A stretch of 64,000 nt of DNA from Edolisoma coerulescens (taxonomy: Eukaryota > Chordata > Aves > Passeriformes > Campephagidae): the NCBI GenBank assembly GCA_013397115.1, contig VWZW01002639.1, forward strand, positions 434,001 to 498,000, read 5' to 3'. Shown piece by piece: positions 1 through 10,400 of the stretch. Position 1 is the stretch's first letter. Each line of letters begins with the position of its first letter. The translations under genes and the position numbers were made by a program. Under the pieces are notes generated by a model. That model was given only the letters and a program-made list of their open reading frames with translations, was not told the DNA's origin and did no database searches.

Positions 1-1703
1 AGCCAGGTTTTCCATTCCCCTGCCTTCGCTCTCAGCGTGGGGAACAAGAACAAAATAACCAGAAATGGAGAAGAAGGAAAGGCTGAAGGTACTTGAGGAG
101 AGTTTGAGGTGCTTTCTGACAACCCTTTGGTGGTGAAACTTCCCTTATGCCTATATCACACGTTTTGGTAATTCCTGTGAGTGTGCCCTGTGTGATGTTC
201 CTCCCAGAGCCAGTGGCTTTGTGCAGGAGGCAGCACTGGAAAATGCCTATAACAGCCCCAAAACCAGACAAACTTCTCTGCTGAGAGAGAATAAATCCTC
301 AGTAAAGACATCGGAGCTGCCTCTCCCAGTCCTCTGTCGTACCCTTCTCTTTCCTGTTCCCTCTGAAACCAGGACCCCTGGGATGCCAGCATTTGGATAT
401 TTTTAGCTAGAAAACGCTTCCTGCAGCTCTCAGCATTCCCTCAGGAATGGTGTGGTGGTGGGGTTTGTCTGGTTATCACCAAATGTGCTGTGACACTGGG
501 GCTTCAGAGATAAAAACCACCTCTAAACAGTGAGCCCAGGCTTTGTGGGAGTTTTCAGGTCTTGATGAGTAACTTCAGACCAAACACTGAAGGCGGGCAG
601 GTAAATCTGTGCTTTTGGTTCCTGTCAATCTGTTTGTAAGCAAAGAGTGGAGCTGAAGTGATTAATCAAATTTAGCAGATGTGGAATCAATCCCATTGGT
701 TCTCCAGGCAAAAGTGGGATTTCATCAACAGATAAGCTTAATTTGTATTCATGTTGACTTTCAGCAGTGGTGTCTGAGATAGCTGGAATTGCTCTGATTG
801 CTGATGCCCACACTTCAAGTGCTCTATTTAAATACTAAAATAGGAAATGAACTTCTTTACAAGCACACAGACACTGATAAGACAGAAGGGTTAAGGCATC
901 TCATCAAAGCTATGCAAAGCTCTTCGTGGTAGAAGAGCAAGGAGGATAAAACCAGAGATACACTTAATCTAGGCTTCAAAAACCAGCCTTAAAAAATAAA
1001 ATAACAGTAAAATTAATATCCCAGTGCTATTCACCCAGCTCCAGTGCTGTAGAAAGCTGGGAATGGAATAGCAAGTGCTGGAATATCATAAGAAAAATGG
1101 ATTTTATATGGAACTTGGTACTTGCATGCAAATATCGGGGGGATTTTATGCACAAGCAGTGGGTGAGGAGAGCAGGGTGGTTTGTGGCACTGAGCAGCCT
1201 GACAAGCAAGGCTCCTCTTTGCCTGTGCTGCTCATCTGCTTTGACTTCAAGGCAGCTGAGGGTTTTTTTTCAGACACTCTGGATGGGTTTCATTCCCCTA
1301 GCTTTGCTCATCTAAGTTTGGTATCTTGTTTGAGAGGGAGGCACCTGCCAAGAAAAAGTAAATAACTCCCTTAGGCTGCATATTGACTTCAGCTAAAGAA
1401 TAGTCAAGTGCCATCAATCTCCTCCTTTGTTAGCAGACTAGTGCAAATTTTGGAATTTTCTATCCATTTGGTCCTGATTCCTCCCCAAGCAGATTTTTTT
1501 ATTTATTTTTAAGGATAACGGATATTCTGAAGCTAAACCAACAGCACTGACATTCTGGTAATTGAAATGTTTCCCTGAAGTTTGCTGAACTGTCCTGACA
1601 CATTTCTGCTCAAATTGGTTGGAGCTGAAATGCTGTTTCACAGACAATACATTTTGTGTGTTGTATTTGATCAGGGGATTGAGGACTTCTCCTGTTTACC
1701 AAA

Positions 1704-2011
1704 TAATCACAAGATGAGCTGAGCTGGGAGGGACCCACGAGGATCATCCAGTGCAGCCCCTGACCCTGCACAGACACCCCAAATCCCACCCTGGGCATCC
1801 CTGGCAGAGCTGTCCAAATGCTCCTGGAGCTCTGGCAGCCTCGGGGCCGTGCCCATTCCCTGGGGAGCCTGGGCAGTGCCCAGCACCCTCTGGGGGAAGA
1901 ACCTTTCCTAAAATCCAGCCTAACCCTGCCCTGGCCCAGCTCCAGCCATTCCCTGTCCCTGTCACAGCGAGCAGAGATTGGAGCTGCCCCTCAGGAGCTG
2001 CAGATCTTTTA
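1704..2011 (-). mobile_element. CR1 LINE fragment (3' part)
   Basis: The left edge reads GAGCTGGGAGGGACCCACGAGG, the reverse complement of a CR1 3' end, so the element points leftwards. The body continues through CCAGTGCAGCCCCTGACCC, a GC-rich central part and a CCATTCCCTGTCCCTGTCAC stretch common in bird CR1 3' regions. The 8-mer tail has decayed. It is 5'-truncated and non-coding. Confidence 0.8.
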
Positions 2012-3266
2012 ACTCCCTCTTTGTCTAATTGCATCCACAGACACAAAACAACACTTTTCCCAAGCCACAGAAAAGTTTAAATGTGTTAAAATGCTCATGG
2101 TTTTGGAATCTGGCAGTGAACAGTGGAGGAGCAGAAGGGAGGCACAAGCAGGGGGTGGCCCAGAGTGCTCAGAGGGTGGTGGGAGAACAGACCCTAAGGA
2201 AACCTGCTGGGTCCTGGCTGCTCACCTGGGAGCAGGAGAACCCCTGGAGTCTGAGGCTCCAGGGGGAAGCTCCAAGAACCCAGCAATTCCCAGATAATCC
2301 CCCACCCAGTCACAACCTCTGCTCCGTTCTCTTTCCACAGTGTTGATGGAATACATTTTTCCACGTCGTTGTTTTCTCATGTTTCCTCTGAGGAATGACA
2401 ATAACTCGAGTGTAAAACACCAAAACCAAGTGTGCCATGGGACACAGAATTCACCAGCTTTATTTATGGCAGAGGATCCATTCCCACCCTTCACAGAGCT
2501 GGAACTGAACTGTGTCCTACAAGCAAATCTTGGAGACGGCAAGTATTGAGCATATTTTATGATCCCTAAACGTACTTCTTGCCCGGGCCCCAAAAAACAA
2601 TTTAAATTATGAATATTTGCTTATTACTGATTATTAATGCATGGAAAGTGCTGTATATGACTAATGCATTCTTCCAGCCTACCTCATTTCTCAGTTTTCC
2701 CTCAGCTCTCCTCATTGAAATTCCGAGTGAAGTGAATCACATATGTTTATCCACATTCACTGCGGTGCTTGGGGATCCTCAGCCCAGGCTGGGGGAATAG
2801 CACCTCTCTCTGGCAAAGCAAAACGAGGCCAAATTCCCCTTTATTAAAACACTTCCATCAATAGGAATTTTTTGTAAAATAAGTTCTCCACGAGGGTCCC
2901 GGATCGGAATTCACTGAGGGCGCGAAGACAGACGTTTGTGATGAGATCAGTGTCTAGACTCGAAAATTTGTTTTATTTAATATATGAATTGTTCCTTTCT
3001 TCTCCTTCGTGTCCTCAGTGGATACGAGGGGCTAGAAGCGAGAAGTGAGATGAAGAAAACTCCTGCTGAGGATGTGACACACATGAAAACAGCTGAAATC
3101 TGTGTCAGACTCCACGGGGAGGGAGTTTGGAGCGTAAAGCTTGGGTTTTGTTGTGTTCCATTCCTACGCTGAGCTAAAACCCACAGCACACGCCAGGAAA
3201 AGTCCTTTGTTCCACAAAGGCCAAACTGCTGTCCCTGGAAGAAGTGGCATTGCTCCCAAAACCCCC

Positions 3267-3389
3267 TTTCTCCAGATTTTGACCCAAAGAAGGAGGTTAG
3301 GTGCCCATTTCTCCAGATTTTGACCCAAAGAAGGAGATAAAGTGCCCATTTCTCCAGATTTTGACCCAAAGAAGGAGGTTAAGTGCCCA
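3267..3389. repeat. Minisatellite, three copies of a 41-bp unit
   Basis: The unit begins TTTCTCCAGATTTTGACCC and ends with TGCCCA. Copies start at 3267, 3308 and 3349 and differ at only a few bases (GGTTAG, GATAAA and GGTTAA near the end of the unit). Because 41 is not a multiple of three, the repeat shifts frame, and the peptide repeats seen over it have no meaning. Confidence 0.95.
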
Positions 3390-4421
3390 AGAGAGCACCT
3401 GAAGCTGAACTGCTGGATATCACGTGAGGAGGGAGCAGGGAAAACCAGCAAGGATGAGCCAACTTTGGGATTTCCTTTGGATTCCTGCAGCTGATAACCT
3501 CGAATTCCCTCTCTAAGGTGCCAGCAGCATGGACCATGGATTAACCCCAGCACTCAGGGGCTGAGCCCTGTCAGTAAGGGTGGAATGGAGTTATTTCTGA
3601 AAGTTTTGAAGGAAAACACTCAGTGGAGAGGGCTGGGAACACTAAACAGATCTGGAACTGGTATGTTCAGGATTACTTCATCTAATGTGAAAAAGTGATT
3701 CTTTTGGCACTTTCTGCAGGATTTACATGTGTGCTTCAAGTGCAATAAAGTGTTTTACAGAAATGAGAGCAGCCAAGCTGCTGACGGGCTGAGCAATGAT
3801 GGGTGTGGGCCACAGAAAGGATGGGAAAGACAAGTGGGGCTGGAGGAAACGCTGCCCTGAAAAGGAGACTGAGGGGTGAGGACCTTCCCTGCTGAACCCT
3901 GGCAAGAGATGCAGAAAATTGTCCTTCAAAAGACTCTAAGGTATTTTTCAGATAGCAGGGGCCCAAATACTGCAGCTTTGTAAACTTAAAAATGACCTCA
4001 AGAACTCAGGGAAATCTAATGAAAGATATTTAATTGTGCATTTGTCAATATGGATAATCTATTAATTAATATTCCTATTTAGCACACTCATCTTTACACC
4101 CTTAAAAACCGAATTTAACTGAATTTAAAGCTGAGTTCTCCTGTCTTATCAAGAGTTCAGCTGATCAAGGAGAGTGGTTACATGTTCAGGACTATCAGGA
4201 ATAAACTATTATCAGGAGTGAAAGGAAAAAGGTGAAAAAGAAGGAATATTCTTTCCCCTTTGGGTGGAATAGGTCTGGTTTTACTATTGCTTTAACAAAA
4301 GATTAAATTTATCTAAATAATTTAAAAGGAGCTTTGTGATCTGTCTTGTTTAGGAACGAGCCCATCCCAGTTTGGCTGCCAGAACTGGAAGGGATTGGTA
4401 TTTCCTTGTTTTAGCATCTAT

Positions 4422-4847
4422 TGATGCCTTAGGTTTTAACTTTTATATTTTCAAATCCTGTACTGCTTAGTGTGTAACTCTGAAGTTTTGTGTGCCCTGT
4501 GAGCTGCTGTTCTCTCCTGCTGGTCAGACATAACAAACCTCTCTAGGTTTGCTCTCCAAGGACACCCAGATTGTCCCAGGCCCCAAAATGTGTAAACCAA
4601 CATCTTTAGAAGGGGGGTAAGTTTGGGGAAATTACATCATTAACTGAAGTTTTAATTGGAGAATTAACCCTGACATGCAAATGGACCAAACTTATAAAGG
4701 TGTGAAGAACTCGTGACCCAGGGTCCATCTTGGGTGGAGCCTCTGGCCTGCCCAGGGTGAACCTTTGAAGGCCTTCAAATGAATACTGACTTTTATTCCC
4801 TCATTCCTGTCCAGTCTCTGGTTTTTAGGTGGCCACTTTAGGCATCA
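4422..4847 (+). mobile_element. Solo LTR of an endogenous retrovirus, copy 1
   Basis: This 426-bp element starts TGATGCCTTAGG and ends TTTAGGCATCA, giving TG...CA ends inside a short inverted repeat. It is flanked by a 4-bp duplication CTAT (4418-4421 and 4848-4851). It has an octamer ATGCAAAT at 4675-4682 and TATAAA at 4693-4698. The polyadenylation word downstream reads AATGAA here, against AATAAA in the third copy. No internal retroviral sequence flanks it, so it is a solo LTR left by recombination. A 4-bp duplication is usual for gammaretrovirus-like (class I) elements. Confidence 0.85.
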
Positions 4848-5644
4848 CTATAACCCCACCAAATATTTTTAAAAAGGCTAATAAAGGAGCCCATAAAGGT
4901 TATAATTGCAGCAGGATAAAAAGGGAGCAGGAATAAGGGCTTGTCATGGTTTAATCATATCTGTGGAGAAAGGCAGACCACGTTCCCTCTCTTTTTATGT
5001 GTGATTTCAGCACTTTAATTAGCCATGTACTTTACAGCCACACAAACCCCTATTTCATTTTGTTTTTGTCAGAGAGATCTCTGGGCTAGCACTGCACAGA
5101 TGATTTATTTCCCCTCCTTTTAAAGCACGGCATTAGCCAGTTCGACATTTAATAATCAAACAGCCTCATAAATTCCACTTTGCTCCAGTGGCCACACTGG
5201 CAATAACGCTGTGCACGCAGAGAGTTTAAACACTGTCTCCCTTTGTAAATCCTGCTCCTGTTGTTTGCTCCTGCACAGCAGCAGAAGCCTTCTGGGATGC
5301 TCAGGAATTGCAGTGTGCTCAGAGTTATTGTTAGTAAATTAATACAGCAGCACAAGTAAATACAGGATGGAGTGTGTAAATATTTTTTTTAATCAATAAA
5401 TCAGGTGGGGAATATCAGAGTAGTGGAATCTCAAGATCCAGGCTTAGCTTGGCCTCTGGAATAGGCAACACAATCAAAATACAATCAAAAGACAAATAAA
5501 GATTTGATTAAACACTGGTTAGAAAAGTATTTTTCATCGTGAGCAGTTAAAATGGAAATAAAATTGCCACTGCTAAAGGGGGAAAAGCCATCGGGAAGTT
5601 CTCTGTGGCCATGGGGTGGATTGCTCACCCAAATTTTTCTGTTC

Positions 5645-6071
5645 TGATGCCTGAGATGGCCACCAAAAAAACAGAGGCTGGACAGGAATAAGGGAATAAA
5701 GGTCAATATTTATCTGAAGGGCCTTCAAAGGCACACCCTGGGCAGGCCAGAGGCTCCACCCAAGATGGACCCTGGGTCACGGGCTCTTCACACTTTTATA
5801 AGTTTGGTCCATTTGCATGTCAGGGTTAATTCTCCAGTTAAAACTTCAGTTAATGATGTAATTTCCCCAAGCTCACCCCCCTTCTAAAGATGTTGGTTTA
5901 CACATTTTGGGCCTGGGACAGTCTGGGTGTCCTTGGAGAGCAAATCTAGAGAGGTTTGTTATGTCTGACCAGCAGGAGAGAACAGCAGCTCACAGGCCAC
6001 AAAAAACTTCAGAGTTGCACACCAGGCAGTGCAGGACTTGAGAAATATAGGAGTTAAAACCTAAGGCATCA
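5645..6071 (-). mobile_element. Solo LTR of the same family, copy 2 (inverted)
   Basis: Read on the minus strand, it is clearly the same element as copy 1 across its full length. It runs from the inner TGATGCCTTAGG end at 6071 down to the GCATCA end at 5645. TATAAA (5795-5800) and the octamer (5811-5818) are conserved. The adjacent 4-mers GTTC and TTCC do not match, so the target duplication has decayed or the end was altered. It lies 797 bp from copy 1 in inverted orientation. Confidence 0.85.
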
Positions 6072-6610
6072 TTCCCCACAATCCCCAGCTTAGGTTTCCA
6101 CCAGGCAACAGTTCCATTGCGAGCACTTATGTAAAATTCTCAGATCTACACCTTCTTTCATAAATACTCCTGTGGTTTATCTCTGTTGTACATTCCTGCA
6201 GCATGGCATAGGGAAATAGTTATTTTATCACAGTTCTGGATAATGTTTTAGAGAATTTTCATCATTTTAAGTCTGATGTGACCCAAAGTAACCTCCTTGA
6301 GTAACTGGTCCTGTGTGCAAAATCTGGTGTTCAGTTGCCAGAGCTTTATGAATTACTGATTATGGATTTCCAAGGCTGACAGCAGAATGTGACAAAAGAG
6401 GGTTGCTGTTATATTTGTGAACTGAAAGAGATGCTGAGAAGGACTCTCAGACATTCTCAGCACTTCTTAAAGACACTGCTGCCCATTTCATCCATCTGTC
6501 TCCGTTTGTGTATGGAAATATCCTCAGGGGTCTATGTTGCATATAATATCCATCATTTCTGTCAGTGAGACCCTTTGATTTTAACATTTCACCATTTAAT
6601 TGCCATTAGT

Positions 6611-6735
6611 GTGGAATCATAGAATTGTGGAATAGCCTGAGCTGGAAGGGACCCACAGGGATGAGGGAATCCAACTCCCTGGGGATTGTCCACCCCAACA
6701 GTCCCACCCTGTGCCTGAGAGCACTGAAATATATT
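6611..6735 (-). mobile_element. CR1 LINE fragment (3' end)
   Basis: It begins with TGGAATCATAGAATTGTGG, the inverted ATTCTATG tail. CTGAGCTGGAAGGGACCCAC and an imperfect CATCCAACTCC block follow. It is short, 5'-truncated and non-coding. Confidence 0.82.
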
Positions 6736-7271
6736 AACAGAGATGGTTCCTGGCAGCTCAGAAGTAAGGAATTAGTCCTCACCAAGCCCCACAGGACCCA
6801 AACCAGTTTGTGAGGGCGTGTCCCAGGTGCTGGGCCAGCAGCTAAATCCTGCCTAAACGGGAGTGACAGGACAGGGAGGCTGATTGTGCCGGGGGTTATT
6901 GTACAACCTGTACAGCTGCAGACTAATTATGCCTCAGCCTGGGGGCACATCCCACCTCCCTGGGCCTCCAGGGCTGTCTCCTCGTGAAGCTGGCTCCCTC
7001 CAGCTCCGTGGCTTGCCATGAATTAAGTGCTGATGAGCACAAACGTATGGATCACACATTTCCCCACGTGGACCTGCTCCGGCTCCGTGCTCGTCCCGCT
7101 TTGCACCCACAGAACTCCGCGGCCGCTCTAAAGACAAGGAGGCCTCTGGCATCCAGGTTTTCTATCAATGAGCTGCCAAAAGCAATCCTGAGCCAGCTGT
7201 GTTTCAATGAGCTTTAAATGATGTTAAAACAGAGGAAACCACACGGCCCAGTCGCCGGTTGCTGCCCGTAC

Positions 7272-7422
7272 CTTCTGTCCTGGCGCAGAACCTCTGAGCC
7301 CTTTCTCCAGGAAACAACAGCTCTGGGAGAAGCGCTGGGTTTACAACCAATTGTAACTTCCCCTCCAACCTGAACAACAGACAGCTTCTTCACAGGATTC
7401 CTGGAAAAATCGGGGGCTGCGG
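7272..7422 (-). CDS. CNTN6: CNTN6 exon: first half of Ig5 (last exon recovered)
   Basis: This 151-nt exon follows TCTCCTTTTAG and ends GACAGAAG before a GTACGG donor. After completing an alanine codon it reads AAPDFSRNPVKKLSVVQVGG, then EVTIGCKPSASPRAVVSW, then RKGSEVLRQDR. It has the PDFS..PVKK entry motif of Ig5, the first Ig5 cysteine in IGCKP, and the C-strand tryptophan. LRQ-basic-R at the end matches contactin-6 rather than contactin-4 (LKENER). It ends with AG of an arginine codon. The next exon should read roughly LLEDGSLKI...DAGSYTC; I did not find it between positions 1 and 7271, so it probably lies outside the window. Confidence 0.94.
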
Positions 7423-10400
7423 CTAAAAGGAGAGAAGGAAGAAGAGACATTACTAAACTTGCCAAATTGTTTTCTTCGAGTTTGGTTGGTGAAGTCAATA
7501 ATCGTTTTGGTTTTTAGATTTCTGCAAAAGTAAATCTAAATCTGACATTAAAAATGCGTCTAAGTACCAAAGAACTTTAATTCTGTTTCTAAAGCTCTCT
7601 GTCTAGAACTGTGTGCTCTGACAAACTTCCCTGAGGAAATCTGGAGACTGGGAGAACTGGTCTGTGATGGAAGACAAGATTCCCGAGCAGGATAAACTTC
7701 ACACTCCTGGTCCAGCCCCATATATTCATCTGCAGAGAGGATTCTGTCACAAACACAGTTCTACTCTGGCTTTCTTTTCATAAATCTACTCTGTTTTCTG
7801 AAAATAGGTTCATTTTTCCAGCAGTTTATGTGAAAATTCAGTCTTGGAGAAGGAGTTGGGTGCTCCCAAAGTCTGTGTTTTGCTGGGGTCACTGATATTT
7901 GGCTGTTGAGCAAACTTTACATGTTGATACCTAGAACAGAACACTTTTATAATACATGAGCAAATTCCATTCATGTTCATCTCTGGTTATCATTAATGAG
8001 ATTCCTTGTTCCATGTTATTTATGTCCATATTTGCCATATGCTCTTTGTTTATAGCTCCAACTCTTTCCCCTGCTTTCTGAAATAACTTTCAAAACCTGC
8101 AGAATAACTATTAATAATTCAAACAAAGCGAGAAACAGCATTCATTAAACTGGTGTATGTGTGATGATAAAAAAAGACCACGCATGGATTAGATTCTTCC
8201 CCCAAACAAGCCATGAAATTAAACTAAAAAAAACACATTTCCATGTGAGTGAAAAGCAAAGAAATATCAGGTTTGAACTGCCAGGTGGGATTTAATCTCT
8301 TCTTTTCTTAAATTCAATTTTTTTTCAACGAGTGTCCTTTTTACTGGGTTCCCGCTCATTTTAGTGACATTTACTCACCGATCACCCTCAGCTCAGCATT
8401 GGCATAAATCGTGTCATATTTGTTTTCTGCCACACACTGATAGAGGCCTGAGTCTGACAGATTCAGCATGGGGATGAGGAGAGTCCCATTTTTTATTTGA
8501 ATTCTTTCCTGTTAAGAGGAAAACGAGGAAAAATATTGACAGAGCCAATGAGTGAACAAATAAAAGGTTTTTTAGCATCACGCTGATGCACCTGATCATG
8601 ATTCAGAAGCAGAAATGTTATTTTCTTGGGAGCAATGGGGATGGACACGTCAGGATGTGCACCTCGCTGTGTGGTGGTGATTGTGTTTCCAGCCCTCTGA
8701 GCTCTTCCAGCTTTTCAGGAAATCCAGGCACATGTTGCAGTAGTGGCTTTGGGCAGGTTTGCCCAGGTTTTCCAGGTGTTTCCCTGCACTGCTGAGCTGG
8801 GAATCTGTGGTTATCCTTCACCATGAAGGTGGCACAGAAGGAGCTACCTGTAGGGATGCTCCCCACTGGGAGCCTAGAGCATCTTCCACCGGGATCCTGA
8901 GAGGCAGCACCTCATCCCACGCTGGTGAAACATCATTCCATCATCCCACCAGATGAATCTGATGGTGAGAATCCCAGGTGATCAGAAGAGCTCCACAGGA
9001 GACAGAGGTCCTCCATTTACAGGAACATTTCGAACATCATCACACCCCGAGTCACAGGAAAATGAGCCACTAGAAAAGCTCCACTGGAAAAGCTCCACTG
9101 AAAGCCAACATTTAAATTCCAATTAGAAAGCCCCAGGCAGCTTCTCAGAGCACAGGGAGAGCATTCTCCTCCAGGCTTGGATTTCTACACACACCAACTC
9201 TCTTCAGCAATTCTGCTGAAACAGGGGAAACTGCACAGTGGGTATATTTGGACCAGAGCTTGGAATTTGGTGTATTAAAAGAAGTTTTACTTGCTCTGTT
9301 TTGGAAAACAGAAAAAAGCCTGTTTCATGCTGCAATCATAACTTAAAGCTAAATATCTTGTGATTTTACAATTACTACCCTCTGGAGACAATAATAGCTG
9401 CACTGCAAAGCTGAGCACTGAGGAGGAGGAAAAAAAAATTCCCCAAAACAGATGAGTTTGGAAGATACCCACAGGGAATATAAATCCCATCACCAAGTGC
9501 AAGCCTGAACAGCAGATATCACTGGTAGGATGCTGCTGCTCATTCAGTCTGGCTCTCCTGCCTCTGGAGGGAACGGAATAGTTTCGAGTACATTGTTGGG
9601 GGATGCACTCTGGTGTTTCATGAACAGCCACAAGTGTCACAAATGTACTTGCGAACTGCTAAACATCTGTCAGAGAATCCCAGAACGGTTTGGGTTGGGA
9701 GGGGTCTTAAAGCTCATCCCATTCCACCCCTGCCATGGGCAGGGACACCTCCCCCTGTCCCAGGCTGCTCCAAGCCCCAATGTCCAGCCTGGCCTTGGGC
9801 ACTGCCAGGGATCCAGGGGCAGCCACAGCTGCTCTGGGCACCCTGTGCCAGGGCCTCACCACCCTCACAGGGAACAATTCCTTCCCAATATCCCATCTAT
9901 CCCTGCCCTCTGTCAGTTTGAAGCCATTCCCTACATCCTATCACTCCAGGCCCTTGTAAATACTCACTGTCCATCTTTCTTTCAGGCCCTGCAAGGCCAC
10001 ACTGAGGTCACCCCAAAGCTTCTCCTCTCCAGGCTGAACAATCCCAGCTCTCCCAGCCTTTCCTGCCAGCAGAGCTGCTCCATCCCTCTGCTCATCCTGG
10101 TGCCTCCTCTGGGCTCTCTCCAGCAGCTCCAGGTCCCTCCTGTGCTGGGCCCAGGGCTGGGGCAGCTCTGCAGGTGGGGTCTCACCTGAGCACAGGGGCA
10201 GAATCCCCCCTTTCCTGCTGGGATCAGCCCAGGGTTCTGGAGGTTGTCACCCACATCCAGGGCATGTTTTCCAATACCCCAGCTTTTCCTTGGAGGTCTC
10301 CCAACCACAAACTGACCCAGCCCAAGCTTGTTTAGCTTGGAAATGTGATGAGAGCACAGCCTGGGGCTGCATGGCTGGTGTGTGGCAAACTAATTAACAG

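Larger units (their letters stand above)
1..7271 (-). other. CNTN6: CNTN6 intron, incomplete: downstream of the Ig5 first-half exon
   Basis: This stretch holds no exon I can support. It contains two CR1 fragments (1704-2011 and 6611-6735), a three-copy 41-bp minisatellite (3267-3389), and two solo LTRs of one family in opposite directions (4422-4847 and 5645-6071). The open frames of 60 to 130 codons here do not resemble any protein I recognise, and several are antisense readings of the repeats. Confidence 0.85.

Noticed and set aside
2977..3553. Repetitive peptide (QNLEKW-type words) suggesting a repeat protein
   Set aside because: It comes from the 41-bp minisatellite, whose unit is not a multiple of three, so the repeat peptide changes frame and cannot be selected protein.
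1..7271. Search for the next contactin exon (second half of Ig5)
   Set aside because: No segment matches the expected DAGSYTC or ATNxFGTA words with splice sites; the AACCAGTTTGTG near 6800 has no flanking match.
9530..10189. 219-codon open frame, the longest on the plus strand
   Set aside because: It is mostly an antisense reading of the CR1 3' region at 9672-10315. Similar proline- and serine-rich frames recur over other CR1 copies.
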